Source of the DNA: an uncultured Clostridia bacterium
GTDB lineage: Bacteria; Bacillota; Clostridia; Christensenellales; Borkfalkiaceae
Reading direction: 5' to 3'
NCBI GenBank assembly: GCA_944368925.1
Contig: CALVXG010000006.1
Coordinates: 1-64,000 of the forward strand
DNA length: 64,000 nucleotides
Part shown: positions 1-8,705 of the stretch, piece after piece
Layout of the letters: each line of letters starts with the position of its first letter
Position numbering within the stretch: the first letter of the stretch is position 1
Program-made: the position numbers and the translations under genes
Notes under the pieces: generated by a model
The model's input: only the letters and a program-made list of their open reading frames with translations
Databases searched by the model: none
What the model was told of the DNA's origin: nothing

Positions 1-304
1 TAGAAAATCTTTATTAGCAGATGTGTAAGCATGGTCTCAATTAGGGTGTTCAGTTCAGGTTTGACATACTCCACCATGTTTAGTGGATAAAAATGCTGTC
101 CACTGTAAAAACCCTGAAAAACGATGAGTTTTTCAGGGTTTTTGCTATTTTTTTGGCAAAAACAGGGAATTTTTCCTATGGAAAGAAAGATTTTAATTTT
201 ATGCTGTCTTTTTGCCATTTTCGAGCAAAAACAGGACTTGAACCTTTATGTTATTTATATTCAATCATAATCAAATGAATAAGGGTGGCATATCCTAACA
301 AGAC
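1..304. other. AT-rich edge region without a convincing gene
   Basis: No reading frame here has both a ribosome site and recognisable content. A 61-codon open frame at 93-278 runs through a perfect hairpin and is not credible as a gene. The stretch holds the hairpin at 107-143 and an isolated tRNA T-arm-like word at 234-244 on the minus strand. Confidence 0.5.
107..143. terminator. Perfect 16-bp hairpin, probable intrinsic terminator
   Basis: Bases 107-122 pair perfectly with 128-143 around a GATGA loop. A- and T-rich arms give a U-tract in either direction. It probably ends a gene lying left of the window. Confidence 0.7.
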
Positions 305-853
305 TTGCGCTTTTTTCTTTTAGGGTTTAATTATGGCTTCGGAATAGTCGAGGGTATTTGGGAAAGTGAAAAATTAAAAAAAGTATTTATTCCTTTTGAT
401 GTTTCTGTATTGGGTTATCTTTATCAACATTGTCCGAATATAGAAAAGGTTATTTTATTGGTTCATTCGCCCATTTTATATAAAGGGAACGAAAATGTTG
501 CTGTATACATTACAAGTTTCTGTTATTCCCCAGAGCGCGAGACAAATATTTTTGTTGGCGAAGGTTCAACTCCTAATTTTCATTTCAGCAATGTATCGTT
601 TCGATACAATTACGAAGGGGCGCCGAATGAGGGGTATTATTGGATCGATGATTATCATTACGGAACAAAGATAAAGTATATTCCTGAAGATCCGACGAGA
701 GAAGGTTATATTTTTGTCGGGTGGTATAAAGAGTCGGAATGCAAAAATCCGTGGAATTTTGACACGGATACTCTTCCGGAGGCGAAATATAACGAAGCGC
801 AAGAGGAGATTTATCAGGAAACGAAACTTTATGCGAAATGGGTAAAGGAATAA
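305..853 (+). pseudogene. Truncated surface repeat protein fragment (Listeria/Bacteroides-type repeat)
   Basis: The frame has only a TTG start, no ribosome site and no signal peptide, so it looks like the 3' end of a larger gene. The first half (residues 25-60) reads like part of a leucine-rich-repeat solenoid. Residues about 130-180 match the Listeria-Bacteroides repeat pattern (PTREGYIFVGWYK, then WNFDTD, then TKLYAKW). Such repeats occur in BspA/internalin-like cell-surface proteins. It is noticeably more AT-rich than the glycan loci. No anchor follows the last repeat. I infer a decayed or rearranged remnant; a short functional protein is less likely. Confidence 0.5.
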
Positions 854-972
854 ATCGATCAGAAGATATCTGCCGATGAAAGTGGTGGGCAGGGAATTTT
901 TTATAAATCAAAAATTATAATTGAATGGGAAATAAAGCCATAAAAGTTGGTCGAGGAGAATGAAAAAAACGT

Positions 973-1014
973 AAAAGGAGCGGACGGCTTTCTATAAGCC
1001 GTCCGCTCCTTTTT
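973..1014. terminator. Strong intrinsic terminator
   Basis: 18-bp stem (973-990 with 996-1013), loop TCTAT, with T-tracts possible in both directions. It separates the decayed repeat protein from the minus-strand AraC gene and can serve both. Confidence 0.85.
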
Positions 1015-1029
1015 GTTGCCCGACGATTT

Positions 1030-1860
1030 TCATGTGATGGGAACAGAGGGAGGCGTGTCAGCTGTCTGTGCCTGCCTGCGTATGCGGGCAGGGGAAGATC
1101 CGAAATATCGGCGTATCTGTTGCACGAAATGGCTGAAACTGGAAAATCCTACTTCGTTTGCGATTTCTTCAAAAGAGTCGCTGCCGTAGGCGATCATTTC
1201 GTATGCGTAGCGCATGCGGATATTGCGTATATATTCGGCAGGGGAAACATTCAGATATTTTTTTGTGAGTCTCCATAGCTGGGCGTGGCTGTACCCGGCG
1301 AGGCGGGCGAAGGCGTCGACCCCTTTGGCGGCGTTTTCGAGCTTGTTGATGTTTCCGATGGCGCGTTCAAAATCGGGAGGCATGTCGTGTGTGACCCTTG
1401 CGCGCGCCTGCATGATCTGCGTAAAAGCGATTCCCATGATGCACTTGTACAGGGAAGCCTTGCCGGGATCGAACATGGACAGATTTCCCAGTGTTTCCAA
1501 AGTCTGTCGCAAGTCCGGGAAAAAACGGAAGGGGCGGCAAAGATCGGTGTTCTGCAAGGCAAAGGCGGTTAAAAAATTCCGCATTTCTTCCGCTTTGACG
1601 GAAAGGGCGAGAACATTGGTGTTCTCCTTTTGTGAACGGAAAGAATGTACGTCCCCAGGTATCAGGACAAAGAAGGTGTCTTCGCTGCATGATTGCGGCA
1701 TGTCGTTGCGGACGTGGACGCATTCTCCGGACAATACAAAGATGAGTTCATAAAAATCATGGCTGTGGACGATGGGGCTGAGCGTTCTTCCTGCAGTGAT
1801 CTGCAGGTAATAAGCGCCGCGAAACTGAATATGATCGGCGTGAAGGCAGGTTGCTTCCAT
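1030..1860 (-). CDS. AraC family transcriptional regulator with cupin sensor domain
   Basis: About 276 residues. The N-terminal half looks like an AraC-type cupin sensor (HSHDFYELIFVLSGE, then LIPGDVHSF), the fold that binds sugars in this family. The C-terminal third carries the two helix-turn-helix motifs (SHAQLWRLTKKYLNVSPAEYI and IANEVGFSSFSHFVQQIRRYFG). The ATG at 1860 is preferred over a TTG eight codons upstream because AAAGGAG lies just before it. It is divergent from the EamA-type transporter, which it may control. It resembles the AraC protein at 19047 in overall layout. The ligand is unknown. It is the first of five AraC-type genes in the window. Confidence 0.9.
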   Translation of the reverse strand: MEATCLHADHIQFRGAYYLQITAGRTLSPIVHSHDFYELIFVLSGECVHVRNDMPQSCSEDTFFVLIPGDVHSFRSQKENTNVLALSVKAEEMRNFLTAFALQNTDLCRPFRFFPDLRQTLETLGNLSMFDPGKASLYKCIMGIAFTQIMQARARVTHDMPPDFERAIGNINKLENAAKGVDAFARLAGYSHAQLWRLTKKYLNVSPAEYIRNIRMRYAYEMIAYGSDSFEEIANEVGFSSFSHFVQQIRRYFGSSPARIRRQAQTADTPPSVPIT

Positions 1861-1940
1861 AGTAGGATCACTCCTTTCGTGCAATATACGGGCAAAGCCG
1901 TAAAATGAAACAAAACCGAAGTTTTATGAAACATGCCGTC

Positions 1941-1969
1941 TTGAAATGAAGAGGACAAAATGTTATACT
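1941..1969 (+). promoter_or_regulatory. Sigma-A promoter of the EamA-type transporter
   Basis: TTGAAA at 1941-1946, 17-bp spacer, TATACT at 1964-1969. It gives a leader of about 55 nt before the ATG at 2030. It lies in the divergent region shared with the AraC gene. Confidence 0.75.
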
Positions 1970-2029
1970 GAAACGGAGCTTGCAGGACGCCGAAAAGGAC
2001 GTTTTGCGTATAAAAAAGGAGAATGGGCA

Positions 2030-2938
2030 ATGGATTACGCGCTGCTTGTCCTGTCGATACTGTTTGCCGCACTCAACAATGTGTTCCTGCATAAGTACAA
2101 TGAGGGCGAGGGAAGGTGCAATATTTTCACATTCAATGCCTTTGTATCGGTACTGTGGGTCGGGATTCTTCTGATTGTGGGAGGTGGGTTTCACGGGGTT
2201 GCGCTCTCTACGGTCGGATACGGCGTTTTGTACGGGAGCATGATCGCCTTGTTTCTTTTGTTCAAGATGCTTGCGCTTGGGAGCGGCCCCGTTTCGGTCA
2301 CCGCGTTGATCGGCTGTTGTTCGCTGATCGTACCCACTTTGGCGGGGGTCATTGTCTGGAAAGAAAGGGTCGGCATTTTGCAAATCGCGGGACTGATTCT
2401 TCTTTTCGTTGCACTGTTTTTATGTGTCGACCCGAAATCGGACGTAAAAATAAGTAAACGCTGGATCGTGTATTGCCTGGTTTTTTTCCTCGCGGCAGGG
2501 GTGAACGGTGTTACCATGAAAGTGTTCAATCTTCATGGCGAAACGGCGCACATCAACGAAATGATGATCATCGCTTCCGTTACGGCATGCGTTTTCTTCT
2601 CATTGATCAGTGCGGTTTCGGGCGTGCGCAGGAAAATGCGCGGAGAGAGCTTTTGCTCGTTCAGACCCGATAAGAAGACCGTTTTGCGCTGTGCGGTGTA
2701 TATTTTGCTTTGCGGCGTTGTCAGCTGCGGATACCAGCGGCTGAATTTATACCTGACGGGGGCGCTCCCGAGCATCGTGTTTTTCCCTGTCTTTAACGGT
2801 GCGGTCATCTTTCTTTCCTGCATTTCGGGCGTTGTGCTGTTTCGGGAAAAGCTCAGCGCAAAACAGATCGCGGGGCTTGTCGCGGGTACGCTTTCGATCA
2901 TGCTTATAGGGAACGTCTTTTCCTTTCTGCCCGCGTGA
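2030..2938 (+). CDS. EamA/DMT-superfamily membrane transporter
   Basis: 302 residues with about ten hydrophobic helices arranged as two similar halves, as in drug/metabolite transporters. Sequences such as VPTLAGVIVWKERVGILQIAGLILL in the first half and FREKLSAKQIAGLVAGTLSIM in the second are the paired signatures of EamA repeats (helix, WKE/FRE, then a glycine-rich helix). The ATG at 2030 is chosen because AAGGAG sits 8 bases upstream and the promoter TSS is at about 1976; an upstream in-frame ATG would overlap the promoter. The substrate cannot be read from sequence. The divergent AraC regulator suggests an inducible exporter or importer linked to the sugar loci, but this is inference. Confidence 0.8.
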   Translation: MDYALLVLSILFAALNNVFLHKYNEGEGRCNIFTFNAFVSVLWVGILLIVGGGFHGVALSTVGYGVLYGSMIALFLLFKMLALGSGPVSVTALIGCCSLIVPTLAGVIVWKERVGILQIAGLILLFVALFLCVDPKSDVKISKRWIVYCLVFFLAAGVNGVTMKVFNLHGETAHINEMMIIASVTACVFFSLISAVSGVRRKMRGESFCSFRPDKKTVLRCAVYILLCGVVSCGYQRLNLYLTGALPSIVFFPVFNGAVIFLSCISGVVLFREKLSAKQIAGLVAGTLSIMLIGNVFSFLPA

Positions 2939-2990
2939 TTTGTGCAAAAAATGGGGATACGTCCCTAAAAAATGAGTAAAATGCTGTTGT

Positions 2991-3018
2991 GCCGCGCGCA
3001 GATTTATCTGCGCGCGGC
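2991..3018 (+). terminator. GC-rich hairpin between convergent genes
   Basis: GCCGCGCGCAGAT pairs with ATCTGCGCGCGGC. The T-rich stretch follows only about 20 bases later, so termination strength is uncertain. It lies between the converging transporter and fucosidase genes. Confidence 0.55.
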
Positions 3019-3064
3019 TCGTCGTAAAATCTTAAATTTAATTTTTTTCAGAGGATGCGGGAAG

Positions 3065-4378
3065 TTATTTCAGGAAAAGTTCGATAACGGGCACGATGAC
3101 GTCGGGCTTGACGGGCGGCAGGTTGATGACGAGCAGGTCGTCGCCTTCCGTTCTGCCTTCGCTGAAATGTTCCGATTGTTTTTCCGTAAAGAGCAATTCG
3201 CTTCCGTCGTGCAGGAATTGTGCGTAATCGACTTTTCCGGCCATTCCGTGCATTTCCAAAAATTCGAAAGGATATTCCATGAGATGCACATACAGACGTT
3301 TTCCGTCCGTGCTCTGTGTCAGACGGCAGCCGCGCGGCGCGATGAATTCGGGTTCGGCCATGGTGCAGCCGTAAATGGAGCGGCCGTTCAGTTTCATCCA
3401 GTTTTCGTATACGTGCAGAGCGTTTTCGGCGCGGCTGTCAAAATACCCGCGCGGGGTCGGCCCCACGTTCATCAGCAGGTTTCCGCCGATACATACGGTA
3501 TTGATCAGCATCTGAATGAGCATTTCGGGAGATTTCCAGGTGCTTTCGTCGCGATAATATCCCCACGATCCCGAAAAAGTCTGGCAGGCTTCCCATGTCA
3601 CGAGTTCGCCCGTCTTGGGGTGTTTCAGCCACGTCATGGGCTGGTACTGTTCGGGCGTCCAGATATCCTGTTCGATTTCGGTGCGGTTGTCGATGATGAT
3701 GTCGGGGCAGATGCTGCGCGCCGTTTTGATCAGTTCCTCCGCTTCCCACGCGTCTTTTCCTTTTCCCTGCATCCATTCTTTTGCCCAAGCGGGCTTTTCG
3801 GTGTACGAAAAATCGAACCAGAGAATGTCGATTTTTCCGTAGTTTGTTAAAAGTTCGCGGACCTGGTTTCGCATATATTCCGCATATACGTGCATGTTTT
3901 TATGCTTATTTTCCTCTTCCGCATTGGGGTCGTTTCTGCGGGGGTGGCGCCAGTCGATGGTAAAGTCGGGATGGTGCCAGTCGATGAGCGAATAGTACAG
4001 ACCGACGTGCAGGCCTTCGTCGCGGAAGGCGTCGGCGTATTCTTTTACGATGTCCTTTCCGTAGGGGGTGTTGGTAGATTTATAGTCGGTGTAGGCGGAA
4101 TCGAACAGACAGAAGCCTTCGTGGTGTTTAGCGGTGAGCACAGCGTATTTCATTCCGGCCGCCTTTGCGCTTTTCGCCCATTGGCGGGCGTCGAGGAGGT
4201 CGGGGTTGAACAACCGGAAATATTTATCGTATTTTTCGTCGCTGATCTGTTCGTTGGATTTTACCCATTCGTGGCGGGCGGCCATGGAATACAGGCCGAA
4301 ATGAATGAACATACCGAAGCGGTCGTGCGTGAACCATGCGGTGTTCCCCGGGGTTTTTCTGGTAACATAACTTGACAT
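3065..4378 (-). CDS. Alpha-L-fucosidase, GH29, cytoplasmic
   Basis: 437 residues without signal peptide. GH29 hallmarks are in order: FGMFIHFGLYS (residues 21-31), TAKHHEGFCLFDS (82-94), the strand KIDILWFDF with candidate nucleophile D189, NRTEIEQDIW (231-240), TWE with E263 as a possible acid/base position, and NLLMNVGPTPRG (300-311). Length fits a GH29 catalytic domain with a short beta domain. It would release alpha-linked fucose from imported oligosaccharides. GGAGG lies 8 bases before the ATG. It is divergent from an AraC gene with a 92-bp shared region carrying its own promoter. Family assignment is firm; linkage specificity (1,2 versus 1,3/1,4) is not readable. Confidence 0.92.
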   Translation of the reverse strand: MSSYVTRKTPGNTAWFTHDRFGMFIHFGLYSMAARHEWVKSNEQISDEKYDKYFRLFNPDLLDARQWAKSAKAAGMKYAVLTAKHHEGFCLFDSAYTDYKSTNTPYGKDIVKEYADAFRDEGLHVGLYYSLIDWHHPDFTIDWRHPRRNDPNAEEENKHKNMHVYAEYMRNQVRELLTNYGKIDILWFDFSYTEKPAWAKEWMQGKGKDAWEAEELIKTARSICPDIIIDNRTEIEQDIWTPEQYQPMTWLKHPKTGELVTWEACQTFSGSWGYYRDESTWKSPEMLIQMLINTVCIGGNLLMNVGPTPRGYFDSRAENALHVYENWMKLNGRSIYGCTMAEPEFIAPRGCRLTQSTDGKRLYVHLMEYPFEFLEMHGMAGKVDYAQFLHDGSELLFTEKQSEHFSEGRTEGDDLLVINLPPVKPDVIVPVIELFLK

Positions 4379-4408
4379 TTGCGTTCCTCCGTAATAAAAT
4401 TAAGATAA

Positions 4409-4436
4409 ATTATAGCGGCCGCGAGCAAAAATTCAA
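4409..4436 (-). promoter_or_regulatory. Promoter of the fucosidase gene
   Basis: On the minus strand TTGAAT (4431-4436), 16-bp spacer, TATAAT (4409-4414). It lies in the 92-bp gap shared with the divergent AraC gene, so regulator binding here could control both. Confidence 0.7.
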
Positions 4437-4470
4437 TGTGTTTTGCGGTTGAAAATATGAGGTTTTTGTC

Positions 4471-5283
4471 ATGGTTGAAACGGACGGTATGAGTCTGAAC
4501 GGCCTTTCGGTCAGCGTGAGCCTGCAAGGCTGTATCGTTTTGGGCGAAAAATGGAAAAAAGAGGGGGTAAACGATCCTTTTTCGCGGCTGTATTTTGTCA
4601 AAGAGGGGAGCGGGTATCTGCGCCCGTCGGAGGGGGAAGAGACAGCCATGCAGGGCGGGTATCTTTACTTTGTACCTGCGGGGCTGACATTTTCGTACGG
4701 ATGTACGCATCTTGAAAAGATTTATTTTCACGTGAACGTGGCGGCGGAAGACGGCAGCGATATTTTTACGCAGGCAAAGCGGATCGGGGTATTGCCGTTT
4801 TCCGCCGAGCGATATGAGGCTTTGCGGGGAAGGCTGTTCAGCACCGATTATGCGGGTATTTTGTATGTAAAGGGGGTGTTGGACTCCGTTTTAAGTGAAT
4901 TCGGGGAGATGTATTCGCTTAAAAGGGAAGTGCCGCGATACGGAAAACTTGTCCGTGCGGCGATGCAGATCATTTTGCAAAATCCGCGCATAGATTGGCA
5001 TGCGAAGAAACTTTCGGCCGAACTTTTTGTATCGGAGAGCAATTTGCGGAAAAGTTTCAAGCGCGAAACGGGGACGGGTCTGCACGAGTATGTGGAAAAG
5101 CAGGTATTTATAAAGGCAAAGAAGCTGCTCGCGGGAAACACTTTCACGATCGACGAGATCAGCGACGCACTCGGGTTTTGCGACAGGTTTTATTTTTCGA
5201 GGAGGTTTGCGGCCGTATTCGGCGTGACGCCCGTGTTGTACCGAAAGAACAGTTCCTATGGCGGAGAGAAAGAAGGTGTCTAA
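4471..5283 (+). CDS. AraC family transcriptional regulator
   Basis: 270 residues. The N-terminal part is a compact cupin-like sensor (RLYFVKEGSGYLRP, then GGYLYFVPAGLTFSYG). The C-terminal part has two helix-turn-helix units (LFVSESNLRKSFKRETGTGLHEYV and ISDALGFCDRFYFSRRFAAVFGVTPVLYR). It starts 92 bases from the oppositely oriented fucosidase gene, the classical layout for a local sugar-responsive activator. A weak TGAGG precedes the ATG. It probably senses a fucosylated ligand, but only its position supports that. Confidence 0.9.
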   Translation: MVETDGMSLNGLSVSVSLQGCIVLGEKWKKEGVNDPFSRLYFVKEGSGYLRPSEGEETAMQGGYLYFVPAGLTFSYGCTHLEKIYFHVNVAAEDGSDIFTQAKRIGVLPFSAERYEALRGRLFSTDYAGILYVKGVLDSVLSEFGEMYSLKREVPRYGKLVRAAMQIILQNPRIDWHAKKLSAELFVSESNLRKSFKRETGTGLHEYVEKQVFIKAKKLLAGNTFTIDEISDALGFCDRFYFSRRFAAVFGVTPVLYRKNSSYGGEKEGV

Positions 5284-5326
5284 AGACAAGATTATAAGTT
5301 TTATTTTTAATTGTTGCGCGCGGAAC

Positions 5327-5368
5327 GAAAGAAGCCGGCTTTGATGTTTTCAAAGCCAGTTTCTTTTT
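5327..5368 (+). terminator. Intrinsic terminator after the AraC gene
   Basis: 16-bp stem with one mismatch and one G-T pair, followed by TTTTT at 5364-5368. It separates the regulator from module A. The rest of 5284-5565 is non-coding. A TATACA at 5446-5451 may be the -10 of the module A promoter, but no good -35 is seen, which would suit activator dependence. Confidence 0.7.
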
Positions 5369-5565
5369 ATAAATGATGATAAGAAAACGCAAAAACGTGA
5401 GAAGAGGCGGACTTGATTTGTGGGGATTTATAGTTTAAAATTTATTATACAAAAAGAAAGTTTGGGGCGTTGGTATGCACTTTAGGGTGCAAATCCGAAC
5501 GTTTTTGCATAAATCGAGAAGATTTAATGTAAAAACAGGCAAGAAAAAAGATAGGAGGAAAAAGA

Positions 5566-8500
5566 ATGTTGGTAAAAGCACGAAAACTGTATGTTGTTAT
5601 TTTGGCATTCGTTTGTGCGGCGGCGCTTTGCCTATCGGCAGTGCTGTTTGTTTCGCCCGTTTCGGCGGAAGAAGGAACAACGAAACTGAGCGATTTTGGC
5701 GGGGACCTGGCTGCGGCGGCAAACGGCTGGATAGAAACAGAGGATGACTGGGATGGAAATTCCGAATCCAACTATTTCGGCAATTATGATTTTGCGTTAA
5801 ACGGTGATGTGCTCGATCTTTCGTTTGATTTAAAACTGACGAAATCCTATGGTCAGCTTTGGTTGGTTTTAAAGACGAAGGAAGATGTTGAAGACATCAC
5901 GGGTTTGCGGATCATACTCTTTACAGGGGCGAGCGGCGGAACCAATTTAGGCGCGACGGTTCAGACGGGAACCGGGGTAAGCCTGATCGGAAATCAATTG
6001 CAGGCGATTGCGGCAGAAGGGGACATATATACGGTCGCTATTTCCGTGAAATGGGAAAACGAATACAGCAAGTTCACGATGAGCATTTCCTTTACCAACC
6101 AGGAGACGAACGAAGTATTCAAGGCGTTGGATAATTTCAGCTATGATTTTACTCTGACCGATGCGGATCCTGATTTCGGGGCTACGGTCAAAGACAACGA
6201 TGTAGTACGATTCTTTGCGGCGGGAAATACGTCTGTGGGTATCAAAGACGTGGAAGCGGTGCAGGAACCTGCGATCGAGACAAAAAACTTGAGTGAACTG
6301 GGCGGTGATTTTGCAGCCGCGGCGAACGGTTGGATCGTGACAAAGCCGGCTGATAACTATTATGGTACATATGATTTTGCCGCGAACGACAACAGGATCG
6401 ATCTTTCGTTCGATCTGACGCTGACGGAAGCGAAGGGGCAGATCTGGCTGATTTTCAAGACGGGTGATTCGGGTAATCAGCAGGGCTTGCGGTTTTTGAT
6501 TCATTCGGGAGCGACGAACGGAAACCTGATCGGCGGCGTTATCTGGTCAAACGTACCGGAGGCGGCATTGAGTGAGCAGAAAACGTTCCCGACTCAGTCG
6601 GGAAAGACATACACCGTGTATGTCGGACTGGAATGGGGCGCGGACTATAACAGCTTTACGGCGAGTCTGTATTTTACCGATCAGGAAACAAATGAACTGT
6701 TCAAAGCGGTAGACAATTTCAGTTATGATTTTGCGCAGACGTCGGTAGATCCGGATTTTGGTGCGACGGTCAAAGACAATGATACTGTGCGTATGTTTGT
6801 TTCGGACGCAACGGTGACGCTCGGACTTAAAGATACGGGTGTGGAAGCGACGGATCCGGAAGAACCGGACGAGCCGGTGATCGAACCGGATGAAGCCTAT
6901 GCGGAAACCTCGACAGAAAAGCCTGCCGACATGAGCAATGTCAATGTGATGAATATTGAAGACTTCATGGAAACGGTGAGCATTTATACGATGACGACGG
7001 GAGCAACGGTTACGGATGACGGGAATTTCCTGTTGGATGCGACAATGTTTGATGACAGAAACCCGAACATATCCTTTAAAAATAAGGAAAATAACGGAAA
7101 GTATGCAGGGGATTATGCGATCAAATTCCGAACGGTAAATGACACACAGGATCCTGCTACGGCTGAAAGCATGCTTGACCCGACGTTCAACGTCGAGCAG
7201 AAAAAGGAAACGAATATAGACATATTCATTGAACTGGGGGCAACGACGCAGAGTTCGTATGTATCGCCGACCGGGTCGTATGTCATCCGGTTCTTCTGGG
7301 ATATGGCAGGCGGGTCACGTCTTGTGCAGTTCTATCCGAACGGATTGCAGAGTTCGAGCATGAAATCGGTAGACTTAAAAACGCTTGCGGGATACGATGC
7401 GGATTTCTTGCCCATGGGGAAAGAATTTACCATCGAAGCGGGGCGTTTCAGCACGCAGACCCAAGACGGAAAAGAGCTTTTGACTCTTTACATTGAAGTG
7501 AGCAACGAAGAAGGGGATGTGTTTTATTTGCAATGTACATTCGGGGGAAGCAATATTTATTCGCATGCGGAGACAGGCGGATATGTGCGTATTGCGTCGG
7601 CGTCGTATGTGCGTACGGCTTCCGTTCGTATTTTACCCATCGATGAAAGCACAAATGTTACGGCAAAATACGTACCTGATTATGTCGAGGCGGCAACGGT
7701 AGTGGATCACGACATTTCCGATTATCTGCCCATCGGACAGGACGGAAAGACCTATACTTCGACTTCCGATACAGAAGTTCTTGACATTATCAACTGCCGT
7801 AAATTTATCAACAATACCAAAAACGATATGTATCTTTCCTTTACGGGAGATTATACGCTGACGCTGGCGTTCTTTACCGATCGCTATGAAGACAACAACT
7901 GCAGCGCAGGATATCAGGTTGTATTTACGCCGGACGAGATCACCATTCAGTCGTATGCGGGTGCGGTTACGGCTTCCAAGTCCAAGGCATACAGTATGCC
8001 GGAAGGGACGAAATTTAAGGTAACGGTGCGTCTTGTGCAGCTGTTTGTAGACGGATTGACTTCCGGTGAACGCCTTACTCTTTATATAGACGATGAACTG
8101 ATCCTGGAAGAGAATTTCGGGTTGCAGGGTACGGGGACGCTTCCCACCTATTTTGACGGAACGTTGACGGGTAACGGTTCGGTGACCATTTATCCGTACA
8201 GCACGACGGTGACGGCGAGCAGCGGGCTGGTGCTGGATCTGGACGACGATTCCGTGGATGTAGGCAAGCAGATCCGTTTGCAGGCGACCAACACGAAGGA
8301 GATCATCGGCGAAACGATTTCGTTCAAGATCGTGGAAGGCGCGGATGTTGCGGAGATCGTTTACAATGAAGAGAGCGACCGTTATTATCTGAAAGGAGTG
8401 GCGGACGGCGTCGTGAAAGTGGCGGCGGTCGTGACCAACGAATTTGGTACGTTTGAAAGCGAAGCGGCTTCCGTTACGGTAGGAACGGGCGAGAGCCAGC

Positions 8501-8640
8501 AGCAACAGCAGCAAGGCGGCGAAGAGACGACGGGCGGCGGATGCAATTCTGCGATCGCGGTATCGTCCGTGCTTGTTTCGGCCATCGTGCTGGGAGCGGT
8601 TGTTGTGATGGCTGTCAGAAAGAAAAAGACGGAGAGATAA
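5566..8640 (+). CDS. Large secreted Cys-tail-anchored surface protein with duplicated glycan-binding-like domains
   Basis: 1024 residues. Signal peptide at 1-34. Two tandem copies of a domain of about 195 residues (about 40-235 and 240-425) share LDLSFDLKLT/IDLSFDLTLT, TNQETNEVFKALDNFSYDF and PDFGATVKDND; they look like beta-sandwich (concanavalin-like) modules. An acidic proline-rich linker (426-445) follows, then two further beta-rich modules (445-695 and 700-880) and an Ig-like BIG2-type domain (885-980). After a Gln run come TTGGGCNSAIAV, a hydrophobic helix and RKKK, the same tail type as four other proteins here. AGGAGG precedes the ATG. It heads module A, directly before an importer, so it probably binds glycan at the surface. 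No catalytic motif is seen. Confidence 0.75.
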   Translation: MLVKARKLYVVILAFVCAAALCLSAVLFVSPVSAEEGTTKLSDFGGDLAAAANGWIETEDDWDGNSESNYFGNYDFALNGDVLDLSFDLKLTKSYGQLWLVLKTKEDVEDITGLRIILFTGASGGTNLGATVQTGTGVSLIGNQLQAIAAEGDIYTVAISVKWENEYSKFTMSISFTNQETNEVFKALDNFSYDFTLTDADPDFGATVKDNDVVRFFAAGNTSVGIKDVEAVQEPAIETKNLSELGGDFAAAANGWIVTKPADNYYGTYDFAANDNRIDLSFDLTLTEAKGQIWLIFKTGDSGNQQGLRFLIHSGATNGNLIGGVIWSNVPEAALSEQKTFPTQSGKTYTVYVGLEWGADYNSFTASLYFTDQETNELFKAVDNFSYDFAQTSVDPDFGATVKDNDTVRMFVSDATVTLGLKDTGVEATDPEEPDEPVIEPDEAYAETSTEKPADMSNVNVMNIEDFMETVSIYTMTTGATVTDDGNFLLDATMFDDRNPNISFKNKENNGKYAGDYAIKFRTVNDTQDPATAESMLDPTFNVEQKKETNIDIFIELGATTQSSYVSPTGSYVIRFFWDMAGGSRLVQFYPNGLQSSSMKSVDLKTLAGYDADFLPMGKEFTIEAGRFSTQTQDGKELLTLYIEVSNEEGDVFYLQCTFGGSNIYSHAETGGYVRIASASYVRTASVRILPIDESTNVTAKYVPDYVEAATVVDHDISDYLPIGQDGKTYTSTSDTEVLDIINCRKFINNTKNDMYLSFTGDYTLTLAFFTDRYEDNNCSAGYQVVFTPDEITIQSYAGAVTASKSKAYSMPEGTKFKVTVRLVQLFVDGLTSGERLTLYIDDELILEENFGLQGTGTLPTYFDGTLTGNGSVTIYPYSTTVTASSGLVLDLDDDSVDVGKQIRLQATNTKEIIGETISFKIVEGADVAEIVYNEESDRYYLKGVADGVVKVAAVVTNEFGTFESEAASVTVGTGESQQQQQQGGEETTGGGCNSAIAVSSVLVSAIVLGAVVVMAVRKKKTER

Positions 8641-8657
8641 GAGAAAAGCGGATGCGA

Positions 8658-8676
8658 GCCGAAAAAGCGTTTCGGC
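8658..8676 (+). other. Intercistronic hairpin
   Basis: GCCGAAA pairs with TTTCGGC around AAGCG, without a T-tract. It sits between the surface protein and the binding-protein gene and could stabilise the downstream message or weaken read-through. Confidence 0.4.
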
Positions 8677-8705
8677 AAAAAATTAATCATAGGAGAAGCT
8701 AAAAA

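Noticed and set aside
234-244. GGTTCAAGTCC on the minus strand, like a tRNA T-arm
   Set aside because: The T-stem has a mismatch, no matching acceptor, D-arm or anticodon arm is found at the right distance, and there is no CCA end. At most a remnant of an attachment site.
93-278. 61-codon open frame near the left edge
   Set aside because: It reads through a perfect terminator hairpin and lacks a ribosome site and recognisable content.
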